This document shows positions 45,695-58,554 of a stretch of 64,000 bases of DNA, piece by piece. The stretch's first letter is position 1. Each line of letters opens with the position of its first letter. The translations under genes and the position numbers were made by a program. Location of the stretch: NCBI GenBank assembly GCA_964019165.1, contig OZ025267.1, forward strand, positions 2,377,150 through 2,441,149, given 5' to 3'. The stretch is from Mastigias papua (Eukaryota; Cnidaria; Scyphozoa; Rhizostomeae; Mastigiidae). The notes beneath the pieces are model-generated. The model made no database searches. It saw nothing but the letters and a program-made list of their open reading frames with translations, and was not told where the DNA came from.

Positions 45695-46062
45695 GTTCTC
45701 GGGGGGGGGGGGGATAGATAGCTAAGCCTAGTTTGGATGGGGGCGTGTCATTTTGATTCAAAATCTCCACCCATAATTCCTCCCGTGTTTGAACAAAATG
45801 CGACCCATAAGTCCAAAAATATGATGAAAACCATGCCCATATTTCCACAAGGCAAAGAACATTTTTCAATAATCAACAAATATTTTTCAACATTTTTCCA
45901 AAATGGAGCCCATAATTCTGCACTTTTCTTCAAATGGTGCCCATAATTCCGCACAGATTTCAAACACTGATACCTATAATTCAGTACTTTCAGAGAAAAG
46001 CTACCCCTAATTAATGGCACATTCCCGTATCCCAAACCTATTTAATAAGCTGCCCCCCCCTG
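45695..46062 (-). repeat. GAATTATGGGC repeat element (copy 2, inverted)
   Basis: It begins with a G tract (TCGGGGGGGGGGGG) and GCTAAGCCTAGTTTGGATGG and ends in CCAAACCTATTTAATAAGC. CCCATAATTC words recur about five times. It aligns to the reverse complement of 39020-39365 over its full length. Confidence 0.75.
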
Positions 46063-47285
46063 AGGTTAGGGCTATGTTATGATGGCAACGTTCATGATTT
46101 TCCCGGTGGATGGTCCCCGCGCCAATGGCCGCTCTTTAAGTACGAGGCTGTCGCAACTACCGTAGCCCTGTAGACACAAAGACAGAGCATATGTTTGTTA
46201 CAAGGAAATATAAGATGGATATGTTAACTTAGAACTTGCACTGCTTGCTTGCTAACACACATAGTGTCTCGCCCGAGGGAAAGGTATGCATTTTATATCT
46301 TATACCAACGTGTTTATGTCCTTTTTTTGTTTTGACTACTGGAACTTCACGTGTTCGAAAAGGAAATAAACGATTTGAAAGAAGGCCAATGTCATTGCTC
46401 TAAATGAGGTTCTAAAGTAGTGAAGTTATTGCGTAACAAACTATGGGTGGTTATAACGCTCTTCGTATCCCAATCTATCATGTTAGATTTACCTAGACTG
46501 TAATTCTGCTGTTCTCTTCGCTCTTGTTCGTAGAAGGAGACTTTGCCCTTATCCTCTCCCCACCTTGTAGATGATGACTTATGATAAAGGGTTGCGAGAT
46601 TTAATTCTCCCTTGTTCGATCTTTTATGAATTATTTTGCTTAAGACATACCGTCTATTTCCTCAGACGTTTCGGTTATTTAGTCTGCTCATAACTTAGCT
46701 GAACAGTAGTACCTTCAGGCCCAGTTTCAGCTGGCCTTGGTTTTATTGTTGAAATTTCCTGTCGTGTCAACTCCCACTGGCATTTCGTGGTTTTGGCCTA
46801 GCTACGCACTTGTTATTCAATCGCTAACTACCGACCAGAACGTTTTTAGGTAGGGATAACAAAAATAGGATGAAAAAATCAAAGTTCAAAGCGGCTTCAT
46901 AGGACAGAAATCTTGAACTTCACCGTTGATGCCTCACGGGGAGCTATAATGTGGATTCTGCATTCCAGGCCCAGTTTTTAGTTCACGTTGTCAGTTCAGG
47001 TTCAAGTTTGTTTCAGACATTGGCCTATATTTGAGAGTGTTTGTTGTTATCTTTCCTTCAGCGCAAACTGGTATTCCATGACATATCTAAATAGGAAATT
47101 ATGGAGGCTCCTTAGACATTACTGCCAAATCACATCTCCATCCAACTGTACGACCTATTCAAGCAAGTACTGCTTTGGTATGCGTTAGCACAGTACCACC
47201 CACAAAATTATTCGTCAACTATAGCTAGAGCAAGAGTTTAAGTTGTATTATTTTACAATTCCATTTGGTGCTTTCACTAAAAGCA
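46063..47285. other. Intergenic, nothing recognised
   Basis: A decayed hammerhead-like string (CAGA, CUAAAUAACC, GAAACG, UCUG on the minus strand, about 46664-46698) was noted but is too weak to annotate. No gene is seen. Confidence 0.35.
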
Positions 47286-47338
47286 GGGGGCCATAGGGGA
47301 CCACAAAGGACCACAAAGGACCACAAAGGACCACAAAT
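47286..47338 (+). repeat. 10-bp tandem repeat GGACCACAAA
   Basis: Four perfect copies of GGACCACAAA preceded by a GGGGACCACAAA variant. Confidence 0.9.
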
Positions 47339-48318
47339 CACCTTCTAGGTTTTTTAAATGTTGTGCTCAGCAAGGGTTTTGAGTGGTGCTCAGGAATGAC
47401 CAGCAGGGTTGGAATTATTTGTCTGTATTGGAAACAATTGTCAAAAGAGACATGCGTCTCATGTGACTAAGTTGTGAAGGGTATAGAATGTGAATATTTT
47501 GTCTCACCCCAGCTTATTTCCATATATGGTTTCATCATTGAAATTATTTTGTAATCAACATGAACTCTTTGATATAATATTACATATGGTGTATATGTGG
47601 GCCATAGCCCAGGGTGCATTTCATGGAGTTAGGCCCAAATATGTCTGGCGTAGGCTTAGAAAAATGCCATAGTATATGAAGGAAAAATCTTGCTTTTTGG
47701 CATATCGGCAACAGAGAGTCCCTTAAGATGAACTACTTTTCAACTTCATTGGTGCACTGCTGTCTGACTTTGGATGGAATGCACCCAGGGCCCTAGCCAC
47801 TGAAGAAGAGTGTTTTTCATTAGTCCTGAATTAGGATATCCTTTCAAATTAAGCTAGCTCTTTGACACTTGGAAGTTGCTCTGAGAGACCTTGTATTGTG
47901 TGCATGGTCTGGTCACTTCAAGCATTTGGCATGGCCTAGTGTGTAGTGTCTCTGATCGTGGTTATCATGTGTCAAAAACTTTTATGGTCTGATTGGTTTG
48001 TGATTGAATCAGCCAGGTTGTTTCTACCACATTATTTCCACCATTTCCACTTTGTTATTTTCTAATTGAAGAGTACATTTATATAATATTTCTGTTCTTT
48101 TTAATTAATTGAGCCAAAGTAAAAATGACCTGCCATATATTAGTCTGGATTGAATTTAGAGATACTTTCTGTGATACAGAGGGTGTTGGAAATATAATCT
48201 TTAAACTGATAGTTTCATTGGAATTTCATGGTCATATTTACCACCATGTGCTCCTGCTCAATGATGCTGTAGACATATAAGACAATTTAGGAACCTTGAA
48301 GCTACTTAAACTAATCCA
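47339..48318. other. Intergenic, nothing recognised
   Basis: No gene, RNA or clear repeat was identified. Confidence 0.35.
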
Positions 48319-48605
48319 GTGAGACATTTTCAAACCACTAGAAGCTTTACCCAATCACTCCCTTTCCAGGGTATGCTACCTAATCCTCCAAATCTACCCC
48401 ACAAATCACCTTTCAGACCAAGAACTTGTCAGCAATGGAACACCTTGCCTTCTTCTCCCTTCCCTGAGTCCTGCAACTTGTCTTGTTTCAAATGTAATAG
48501 CAACAAACTTGATCTCACCTCTCTTTCTACTTAACCTCTCTTTCTTCTTCCTTTGTTGGAGTGTTGTTATTGGCCCCAAGGCATCTCTCTAACATTGCAT
48601 ACTAA
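48319..48605 (+). pseudogene. Possible LINE C-terminal relic
   Basis: An open frame of 71 codons contains FRPRTCQQWNTLPSSPFPES then CNLSCFK, which resembles the PRT-x-x-WN-LP-x-x-x-S-x-FK motif at the C-terminus of many non-LTR retrotransposon reverse transcriptases. It is truncated on both sides and probably 5'-truncated at insertion. Confidence 0.45.
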
Positions 48606-49419
48606 AGAAAAATCGATGGATAGATATGTATTATCTTTTATGGAATATTATGAAACTAGTTTGTCAATGTTGCATTGGTGACACTTTTAGTGGAGAAGGG
48701 GAAGAAACTAAATAGGTGGACTTTTCATGCTTTGCTGGAGATGTTAAATTAGGAGTGGTGCTGTTAAGATAGAAGGGACAATGACCAGAGTTTTTGCAAA
48801 AGATTGGGTAAAGGAGAAATCAATTTTGAGTTAGAAAAAATCCATAAATTTGCATGAGATGGGAAAAATTGCTAAATTTTTTAAAGTGAAAGAGAAATCT
48901 GGACACCAGTTGAACCCCCTGGTTGAATTATAATTTATGTACATAGAGATATGTATTCATGAAATTTAATCATTATATTAATATTAGTTTAACATCAGTT
49001 AGGATTAGTTATATTTGTCAGCTGTAGTTATTTTTTATGTCATAAACTTTCATGAAAGTCTTGTGAAAATTTCAATTAGTCTGCCAGCATTCCAGACTAT
49101 GAATACTTTGTTGAAACCGAAACTAAACATGAAGCAGATTCTTCAACAGAATTAAGCTACAAAAAGAGATTGTGCAATGTGTTTTAGAACTAGAACAACA
49201 AAAAGGTCATGGTGATTAATGATTCTTAATAATTATGTAAACTATTCGGTTTAAACTAAACCTTAGGAAATAAATCTTTTTGACAATAGTGCTCTGGGCC
49301 ATTCCAGGATCCATTATCAATACGAAAATATTTCAAAGGGAGAGACTAGCTTATATGCTATGGGGAGAGAAACAAGTGAAAAGCAAATAAAGTTCTGTGT
49401 TTGATTATGAACTACATAA

Positions 49420-49655
49420 GTTTGCTGGAGATAGTAGCATATCCGCTGAATGTTTGAGAACCCTGTCTGGTCTATTTTCTCCCAACCTAATTGACCAATC
49501 ATCATGCAGAATTCTGACCACACATGCTAAAACTAGGTCCATTCTGCATGATGATTGGCCAGTTAGGTTGGGAGGAAATAGACATGACAGGGCTCTCAAG
49601 CATTTGGCGGCTATGCTGGAGCTAATACAATGTATCACAGATGTATCAATTTGCA
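49420..49655. repeat. Foldback element with ATTGACCAATCATCATG core (copy 2)
   Basis: The left arm (GTTTGCTGGAGATAGTAGCA ... CCAATCATCATGCAGAATTC) is repeated inverted on the right (GAATTCTGCATGATGATTGG-like ... GGCTATGCTGGAGC), with about 100-bp arms around a spacer at about 49513-49538. Related to 2935-3150. The mirrored open frames on both strands are a consequence of the palindrome. Confidence 0.7.
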
Positions 49656-52600
49656 TCTCATATAATAGAGTTTAAGTAGTTGGTGATTTGTTTTGGTGGG
49701 ATCATGCAAAATTCAAACTTACAGTTATAAGCAAGTGCATTTCTCGCTTCCGCAGAGCATGGGATATATTTGTAATAGGAATGCCTGGAGTAAATTCTTC
49801 TGAAATTCCTTTGTTGTCACACACCAAGGCTATTTTCTGTAATGTGTGCTTAATAGGGAATGCCCCTGCTTAGAACTAGGAAATGATCATAAACTGCTTT
49901 TCAGTTTCCTTTTGTTGTTCTTGAGTTTGGATGAGTTGGAAAAATGACCTTGACAAAAACAATCATAACAATTGGAAGAGGTGTACCCCTCCATCTTCCA
50001 ATAGTGCTGCAACTGCTGTAAACATTTGGTTGGCAGCAGAAATGCTAATGGCACATATTCATACTCTACACAGACTCTTTTCATAATCAATTCCTTTTCA
50101 CAATTCTCCTCCACATTATAAATTGATCAGACATTTTAATCCTTATTGTTTTTATTCAATGACTAGAATCTCAAGCTGCAGCAATTGCATTACCTCTCTG
50201 AAAATAGTCCAATTACCTTTTATATCTTGGAATGCTTTCAGTTTCCATGACAAATGGTATTTTGCTTTGATTTATCTTTGAAGTATGAATTTTTCATTTA
50301 GTTATCAAATGGTAGATAAATGATGTTGAAAGAGTCATTCTTCTAATATAATTTTCTCCACCCAGTCCTTCTAAATATGCATTTAATGTGATTAAGTGCC
50401 TAGTCCATATAGGTTCCCTCTTTAGAACAGGCCCATACTTACAGAGCATTGTAGAGTGGCACGTACCCAGAACAAAGTTTTTCGGAAGTAGCCAGACTCA
50501 CCATTTTTGTTGGCAAACTGCTTTATTCTTATTGTACTCTAGGAGCCCAAGAAAAAGAATTAGGTGTACCAGACAGCTTATTGATATGTTACATTTATAT
50601 ATTCACCCAATTTGTGAACAAATTAGGCACCTATTAATTAAAAATTGAAACAGATGTTCTTCAATTACGGAAACCACGCCCATTCATGTAGATCCTATAC
50701 CTCTCAGAGAAAATTTCTAGTCTCAAGGAAACTTTTTAGGTATGGGCCTGCTCTAGAAACATAGGGATTGCATAAGCGACCAGTTACAAGTGTATAATGA
50801 TGTACCTTGTAATGCATATGTTAAACTAGATGCCATACTTGAGTTGTATAGGGGTTTCCCCTCTTACGAGAGAGGATCAGTTTGTTTGTATGGAGATTGT
50901 AGTTGGCAACGGATCTTAATGATTGTTCGATCACCCACCTATCTTTTGCTGGAACTGCGTGTAGGTTTGGTGTGTTTGATTGTTTTGTTTTTGAGTACCA
51001 AACGAAGCCACATCGAAGTTCTTTTGAAACTGCGCAAGCAAATTGGGAAATATTGAAGCCAATGGAAGCTAAGTTCATTGGAATGTTGTCTTCAATGGCC
51101 ATCCCTGAATAGAGACTAAATCTTCTAAATTCAGTATTTTTAGCTTAAAGGATAACTCTTTAATGAACAATGGGGATGTTTAGTGGTCTTTGAACATAAG
51201 TCTTCTTTTATTAATTCATGTCGCAGAAATGAAAGGAAGAATTTTTTACGATTACTCTTTGTATAAATAATTTATCACTTTTGTCTGGAAAACCAAGGTT
51301 TTAATTGCTTGGGAAAGTAAATGAGAGAGGGAAAAAGCTATATCTTTCGTCCATCGATTTCTAGCAGATAACATCCTGGAAAGAAGTGAATTCACGCTTT
51401 CGATGTTGTATTCTTTAGCACCCCTTTGCAGCAATATCTTGTAAGTATGGTTTTAGCTAAGACTACTTAAATAAGCGATGGAGTATTTATCATGCAATGA
51501 CTACGGTGATAAACTTATTGCCTCTGTCAAGCAACACTCACTAGCAATTCGACCAGGGCTTATACTTGTAAACTAAAGTATCAACATTCATGGAAATTTG
51601 TTTGAAACTTTTTCTCGAGTATAAAAGCGTGGCAGTCACTTTCCGTGCTTTTTCAGTTTTGTGTGCCGAATAGCATGTAAAGCCGGGTGCTTTTAAGGAG
51701 AAACTGGCATTTGAAGCAGTTGGAATATGCTGTTTATGATAGCTTTTTACCATACGATGCTGTTACTATAGCTAAAGATTTCAGATTAAGGACGTATTTT
51801 CCTGAAATTTAACTGCAGTTGATTCTGTAGTACTATGATCTCTCTCACTTAAAAGCGTGAAGAGATTTACAGAGAACTTGGTCACTACCTTTCATAGAAT
51901 AGTTAGAGTTAAGCCTAGGTTTAGCGACCAATTTTCTATGACATTTTTCTATGACAAGTCTCCTTGAATGTGTAGATGGCGAACCATTTTCATTCAACAA
52001 TTTTTTCATTGACTAGTATATTTGCCAGTGCAGATCAGCAACAACTTTCTTTGACAATTTTTTTCTGCCCTAACGGTCAGCGGTATTTGAAGGCTAGCCT
52101 CGTTCTTTAGGTATATTTTGTGCCTTTGAGTTCCACAAACTTTCGCGACTTTGGAGGGCGCCTAAAAGTAGTGATATGGCTTGGTTACTCTCAAATATCC
52201 TACTGGTAGCCGTCGGGGCAAACAACGATTGATGTAAAGAGCCCGGCCTTGCTAGAGCAAGGGTTTGGAGGTCTGCGATGCATTAAAGCATTTCAAATTT
52301 ATTTGCCAAGCCGTTTACACGAGCAATTTTCACGTAAAATTTTTCAAATGACAATTACGCTTTTCCAAAAACTGACTTGCCAGCTTTTAGGAGAAGTACA
52401 CTTGTTATTTTGAAAATATTTATTTTTTTCAACCTACTGGAGACAATAAAATTGTCATAAAAAGTTATCATAAAAAATTGCTCGTGAAACTTAGCCATTA
52501 GCAGAAATGAAGTTTGAAATATTTGTTAACATGTTAAGTGTTTGTTTGGATATCTGTTGCAAGCAAACTCTTATTCTTTTATGTTCGCATTGCTGAAGAA

Positions 52601-52879
52601 ATTTAAGTCGTGGGTACTTTTTTAATTGCAGTGAATGATAATTTGACGTGAAGTGTATTTACGATATAGACCTCCTTTGTGCAGATCTCATGTTGTCCTA
52701 GTATCTATAACATACAGATCTGTTTCACTTTTTATGTTGCCGTCTGTTCGTACGGACTGGCAACTTATTCTTCGCGTGAACAAAGTCAACATATTATCAT
52801 TAGTTTGTTCGTCTTCTTCTCCATTGTTTTCCTTTATTGACTTTCTTCTGCTTTATCCCCAATCCTCTTGCTGCAACAG
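49656..52879. other. Intergenic, mostly unassigned
   Basis: AACAGGCCCATACTTA near 50426 and its imperfect inverse TAGGTATGGGCCTGCT near 50737-50752 may be the short ends of a 330-bp element. No gene is supported. The densest open frames near 50790-51112 are on both strands and lack motifs. Confidence 0.35.
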
Positions 52880-52911
52880 GAACTGAAGCAGCCTACACCA
52901 TTGCCTCTCCG
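52880..52911 (+). CDS. Orphan candidate exon (32 nt)
   Basis: It is preceded by about 70 bases of almost pure pyrimidine tract and CAACAG, and followed by gtgagc. It can be read as TEAAYTIASP (phase 1 in, phase 0 out) or ELKQPTPLPLR (phase 0 in). Splice sites are excellent but I cannot link it to another exon. It may be an early exon of the gene at 59469 onward. Confidence 0.35.
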
Positions 52912-53244
52912 GTGAGCTGTTATGTTTGCGATAATTTCAATGGCATAGTTTCTTACATGCCAGTCTGCACATATTTGCCTTTATCGAATTCTATCACAAT
53001 CGGTGATTGTTAGTGACGTCGTGCAAATTGTTTTCCGCATCATGTCACGAGTTTTTGCGCGGACAATTAAGTTGTACGAGGGCAATTAAGGTGACTGTAG
53101 TCCAGAGCATATAGCTTCAAATTATGCTTTATCGTCTTAGTTGTTGCCACATGTCATGGGACACGAAATCACAAGTAATTACTTTTGAACCATATTTTGT
53201 TCATATCTTCACTGAGAATAGTATCTGCTAGTTGGCATGTGAAC

Positions 53245-53371
<127 letters not shown>

Positions 53372-53374
53372 ATG

Positions 53375-53415
53375 AATGATTTCTAATGAAGGCTTGTGTC
53401 CAAACGTTTTAAAAG
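53375..53415 (+). ncRNA. Decayed hammerhead-like motif
   Basis: CUAAUGA, AGGCUUGUGUCC, AAACGUUU. The order is that of the family but core positions are mutated. A second decayed copy lies on the minus strand at about 53616-53652 (CUAAUAAA, GGU/GUC, GAAACGU). Confidence 0.35.
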
Positions 53416-53476
53416 ACGAAGTTTGTTCTTCAGTGTTAATTTATTATCTAAAAATTTCTTAGCAGTTGTAGCTTTT

Positions 53477-53807
<331 letters not shown>

Positions 53808-53906
53808 TCTATAAAAGTTATATATATATTTATATATATTAAGTCAAAGCCGCACTAACTAAGAATATAAGTAAACATAGAGAAATTCAGAAATATACTG
53901 TCTTGT

Positions 53907-53946
53907 TTAGTAAACGTTTCGATTTATTACCTTCATCAGTACTAGT
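53907..53946 (-). ncRNA. Hammerhead-ribozyme motif, minus strand
   Basis: Stem I UAGUA/UACUA is a perfect 5 bp. Core CUGAUGA, A, weak stem II (GGU/AUC), GAA, ACGU, U. With 35356-35436 it is the best-formed copy. Confidence 0.6.
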
Positions 53947-53949
53947 TCA

Positions 53950-53992
53950 TGTTAGCACTGATGAAGATAATGAATCGAAACGTTTACTGGAC
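53950..53992 (+). ncRNA. Hammerhead-ribozyme motif, plus strand
   Basis: CUGAUGA at 53958-53964, stem II region AGAUAAUGAAUC, GAAAC at 53977-53981, ACGU then U. Stem I UAGCA/UACUG is imperfect. Confidence 0.5.
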
Positions 53993-54021
53993 AAGAAGGT
54001 ATAGTTTTGAATTTCTCTCTC

Positions 54022-54166
<145 letters not shown>

Positions 54167-54230
54167 TAGCCCACTCATGACTTAGTATTTACCTATGTCA
54201 GCCTTAGCCGAATTAATATGATATAGTACG

Positions 54231-54270
54231 CTTGGCTCTGAAGAAGGCATTATAGCCGAAACATAGAGAA
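54231..54270 (+). ncRNA. Hammerhead-like motif with GGC/GCC stem II
   Basis: CUGAAGA (54238-54244), A, GGC-AUUAUA-GCC, GAAAC (54258-54262), AU, A. Stem III has decayed from ACGU to ACAU and stem I is poor. Confidence 0.45.
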
Positions 54271-54333
54271 GGCCCTAGATGCGTTGAGGGACTCATGGTA
54301 GAATGACCTTAAGAATCCACAGCTATTCTTTTG

Positions 54334-54409
54334 TGCCTGGATGGCGCAATTGATTAGCACAGGAGTCTTCTGATCTAAACATCGTGAGTTCGAATCCGCA
54401 CTGGGGCCA
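54334..54409 (+). pseudogene. tRNA-like sequence (Pol III A and B boxes)
   Basis: The A-box-like TGGCGCAATTGATTAGC (54342 on) and B-box GAGTTCGAATCC (54386-54397) are spaced as in a tRNA. Acceptor-stem pairing is poor, so it is a tRNA-derived promoter rather than a functional tRNA. Confidence 0.6.
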
Positions 54410-54476
54410 AAATAAATTTTCCAATTGTGGTAGCCCAATCATGACTTAGTATTTACCTATGTCAGCCTTAGCCGAA

Positions 54477-54602
<126 letters not shown>

Positions 54603-55335
54603 ACAGATAAATAGAGCAACGGGCAAAGGAACTTTTTAATATCGATCAATGCACAGCCTTTCCAGGATTTATTGCTGCCACACAATATTACTTGTGTATG
54701 TAATAACAATTTTTAATACCTTTTCGACTGGATTCTTTGCTCTAACTGTTTACATGACAAACGTAATGAAGGAATTTATGATGCTCATATAGTTATAATG
54801 ATGATAAGATATTTGATACCCGCAAGTAATTTAAATCTAATATCAATTTGAAACAATAAACTTTGACCACAGTTATGGCCTATTAGGGTAATTGCAAACC
54901 CTAAGGCTACTGATGATTCTGTTGTGTTTAGTTCAAAGGGAAGAAATCATGTTAGTTGTATTTATGGCATTTCAGGACATGACAAAATGGTTCATTTTGT
55001 TACCCTTCTTTGACCACTTAGTAGTTGTCTGAAACCAGCCCCAGGCCGCTTTGTAATGCCAGCACTGTTCTCTATGTACCATTTCTGAAAACTGCATGGC
55101 CAAAAATGCTTCTCTTATAAAGAAGCTGAACCCGGGCACGGTTTAAATCCGGAAAGATAGCTGATTCCTTCATTAATTCATTCATTAATTCATTCATTAA
55201 TTCGTTCATTGAAGTCATGATTGGAAAGTGACATACCTTAAGAACATGCATACTTCTCCTTTAATTTTTTACGATAAAATACTTACACATAGTTTTTCTT
55301 TTAATCTTTATCTTAGCACTGTAAGCCTTCTAGAG
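54603..55335. other. Intergenic, mostly unassigned
   Basis: A further decayed minus-strand hammerhead-like trace (AGAAUCC, AGUC, GAAAAGGU) is at about 54708-54738. An ATTC-type tandem (CATTAATTCATT units) lies at 55155-55212. Confidence 0.4.
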
Positions 55336-55626
55336 TCCCCCCTCGAATTAGCCCCCCCTCGAATAAGCCCCCATGCTAGAACTTCAAAGTGTTAATAAGC
55401 CCCCCTCGAATAAGCCCCCACCCCAAACGATGATGAAGACTTTGATAAAGAATAATGCCTAAATTTAGACTGTTCTTGTAGTAGTACGGAGAAAAGGAGC
55501 TTTGACAATGAGCTTTTTATACGACATTTGTCAAATAATTTTATAAGCCCCCCCTCGAATAAGCCCCCACCCAAAAAGTATCAAAAATAAATAAGCCCCC
55601 AGGGGGCTAATTCGAGGATTTACGGT
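55336..55626 (-). repeat. MITE with CTCGAATTAGCC ends (copy 3, inverted)
   Basis: Reverse complement of the 10677-10943 element: CCCCTCGAATAAGCCCCC words, an interior almost identical over about 100 bp, and the end GGCTAATTCGAGGATTTACG followed by GTA. The left end is irregular (CCCCCCTCGAATTAGCC without the outer TACCGTAAAT). Confidence 0.75.
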
Positions 55627-56579
55627 ATTGTTTACAGAGCAGTTTGTAAAACACTTTAGTTGAATACTTACCAGGAATAAATATCAAAAAGTGAAATGGA
55701 AATGAAATGAAGTAGTTTAGTTGTAACTGTGAAGTTTGAATCGGCTGGTAAACTCTCACGATGCTGTTCATCGCCGACAATACGTTACGTCAGACTTAGT
55801 AGGAATCAGTTTGGGCCTCATTTAACTAACAAAATATTTTCACTGTTGCAGTTTGTTTCAAATAAGCGATTTGTTGTAGTTTGTCGAAGTAGACCTTTAT
55901 TCTTATGCAGTCATGTGTGGTACGTTGCCAATGGAGGTTTATGTCCTTGTATTATTTCACCATCTCCATTGTCCTGACTACGGCAGTGGGAGATTTTTAT
56001 ACGTTTCGAAACTCGCTCTTGCCTAGAGCCCAGGACCTTTTTGCTAAATCTTTTTATACTGTTGACATCATTCAGTGAGCAGAAATTTCGCAGAGCAGTT
56101 CTGCAAGCAGCATCAATTTAACAGCGGGAGAAAATTAGCGTTTTAAAGCATAGTTTCAGTATAGATAGGAGAAGATTTTTACATTGAAAAGAATGAAGGT
56201 AAAGAGGGCGATAGCTGTCGAGGACTCTGGTAAGGCGTAATTGTATTGGCTATCATTCAATGTAGATTTGTTGTTTCATAGTAGCCCTCTTGAAATCAGA
56301 GAAAGCATGTTTTTGTAGGCTTCCTATTGGCTAAGATTCGAGCTGTTTGCATTACCTTTTGGCTATACAGTATACTAAGGGGAGGTGCACAGGGGTCATT
56401 GCCTGCCTGGCTACATGATTTGCCCTTCTTTGCCATGCCAGTAATTTTAAGATTAAATTATAGTAAACAAAGAATTGCATCTTTAAAGCATGAAGCTTAT
56501 TTTAATTTCACTCAATTATTCTTTTCAGTCGTTGTAATTGTTGTTCATTGTTACTGAAATTTTTGCACAATTAGTGAGT
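55627..56579. other. Intergenic, nothing recognised
   Basis: Several frames of 76-82 codons lack motifs. ATGAAG|GTAAAG near 56192 was considered as a first exon but its phase does not fit the exon at 59469. Confidence 0.35.
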
Positions 56580-56872
56580 ATTTTTGTACGCACACAAGCA
56601 CACTAATCACACACACCAGACACTCACCAAACATACCCACTAGGCACACAAATCTAGCAGCCCCCCAAACACACTTACTCACTCATTCACATTCACGTAC
56701 TCACATGCACGTGTACGCACACAGACACACTAAACACACACACCAGACACTCACCAAACGTACCGACCCACTTGTCACACAAACCAAGCAACCCCCTCCC
56801 CCCACACGCACACACGCACACACGCACACACTCTTACTCACCCATTCCCATTCACATACTCATATACATCTG
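56580..56872. repeat. Degenerate CA-rich direct duplication
   Basis: The blocks at about 56588-56700 and 56707-56870 share ACACACACCAGACACTCACC, AAAC(A/G)TACC, CACTCATTCACATTCAC-like words and end in CATTCACAT(A/-)CTCA. It is a diverged duplication of about 120 bp. Confidence 0.7.
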
Positions 56873-57287
56873 ATGTGTCATAGAGATTGTCGCAGACCTC
56901 GGGATGTGAAATGTTCTTTCTTTCTCGCGTACTTCGGTTGATATTCAAAATTGTTTTTCGTCAATGCAACCTCGTGTCAGACTGCTATTTTAGACTTTTT
57001 GCAACAAGGAAATTGTTGTTGCTCTGACGTCACAATGTTAAGAAAGCCACTGAATCATAAAGTTCATTACTAAATTATAAGTATGGTGAGAAGAATACAC
57101 CCGCATTTGTGACTAACGACAGATCATTGTTACTACCAAGACACAAATACGAGTAGGATTGAACTCACCCTTTAGCAAACAAACGAAGTGACAAACAAGA
57201 TTCACACTGATGTTGCCTGTGATGGTAGAGAAGTCTTTTAGACCTTCGATTTTTAGACCTCGATTCAACCTTCTTCTGTATAAGTAT

Positions 57288-57572
57288 AGATCTGGGGTGG
57301 GCAATTATTTTTTCTAAGGGCCACATGAAATGCAGGATATATGACGGAGGGCCCGGCCAAGAAGCTGTACTCAATTCCACATAATATCAATGTTCTTTTT
57401 TGTATATGTGAATAAAACACAACTACAAAGCAGTAGCAGCTTTAGTCAATGCACAAGATGAAATTGCAAAATCTTCTTATTTTATTACTTCCAATTAACC
57501 TTTCAAGGGCGGATCAGAGTCAATAAAGGGGCCGTATGTGACCCACAGGCCGTGCAATGCCCAGGCCTAGTA
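57288..57572. repeat. hAT-type non-autonomous element
   Basis: The left end CTGGGGTGGGCAATTATTTT with AAGGGCCACATG and the right end GGGGCCGTATGTGACCCACA, then GCAATGCCCAGGCCTAG, show the GTGGGCAA ... GGGCCACA layout typical of hAT MITEs. Confidence 0.6.
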
Positions 57573-58554
57573 TAGGTTATTATGATTGTTGCTCTTATTA
57601 ATTGGGTAGCAAAGGTATTTTCGGACAGAAGGGACACACACAGTCTTGGTTGACCTATGACGGAATCTAGTTGATTGTAAGTTGATAGAATTAAACTGGG
57701 TCCTTTGATATTTCCTGCAAATATCCTGCAAATATTGCGCTATATGAAAACCAGGGAAAATATGAAGCATTTTAAGAATGTGGATACATATTTTGAAATA
57801 TAGTTTTCTTTTTTTGTTGCTGCGTGATATGATAGTACACATCCAGCTGCTTTTTCCACTTTTGATTTCATTTTGAACTTCTTTACCCGGGGGGTGATTC
57901 AGGTTTAGTAGCCTGCTTTACATTCATCACCCCTGCAACGAAAGCAAGTTACAGAGAGGTCTAATTACAAGAGCTAGTTATAAAGCTATAAAAGTAGAAA
58001 TTAGCAGATTTTTACAGTATAAGCAAAACGAAACGAATAGAAGAAAACTACCCTAAACTTTGGGTTTCCTGACGGAGTATTGAGCATTTTTAGATTTGTT
58101 TTTGGGTTTTTCCATCGGTCACGGCCTTGATCACACCAAATATTTCATTTAGATTGACCCAATTTAAATATATGCAGAACTGTCCAATCTTAAAAGTAAT
58201 TGATGGAAACTATGCATAAAACCGTAACAGAGGGTTGGTTCACCCCACCAAGTTAGAGCATCACTGGAGTAGAATGCTCTCGATGGGAGGGAGATGGGCG
58301 CACTCTCCATCATTAAACCTGTGCTACAACGGTAGTCGGTTAAATGATGCTTTGTCTGTAGGATTTACCACTATACAGGGACTAAGATTAGGTCTTCTGA
58401 AGTATCTCTAGCATATCCTGAGATTTGTAATATCTCTTCCTATCCTGTTAAAAACTGGACGGTTGTACAAGTTTTAAATCAATGCCGCTTAGTTTTTCTT
58501 GATCATATTTCTTGTTTCTGTAAGCGATTTAGGTAGTATAATATGCAGCAAGGG

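Larger units (their letters stand above)
53876..54020. mobile_element. Palindromic PLE-type end with two inverted hammerhead motifs
   Basis: The left arm begins GAGAAATTCAGAAATATACT (53879) and the right arm ends AGTTTTGAATTTCTC (54017). The arms are inverted copies of about 65 bp separated by AGTTCATGT. Each carries a complete hammerhead-like core, minus strand at 53907-53946 and plus strand at 53950-53992. TA arrays lie on both sides. Confidence 0.7.

Noticed and set aside
46664..46698. Hammerhead-like string with CAGA/UCUG stem and GAAACG
   Set aside because: Stem II is missing and CUGANGA is not recognisable; no TA array or repeat end nearby.
49397..49675. Mirrored open frames on both strands
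   Set aside because: They result from the palindromic repeat at 49420-49655, not from coding sequence.
51425..51445. Possible 9-nt microexon (TTTGCAG, 9 nt, gtaagt)
   Set aside because: Good-looking sites but no coding context and very short; likely chance.
54334..54409. Functional tRNA gene
   Set aside because: A and B boxes are good, but the acceptor stem does not pair and no convincing anticodon stem forms, so it is called tRNA-derived.
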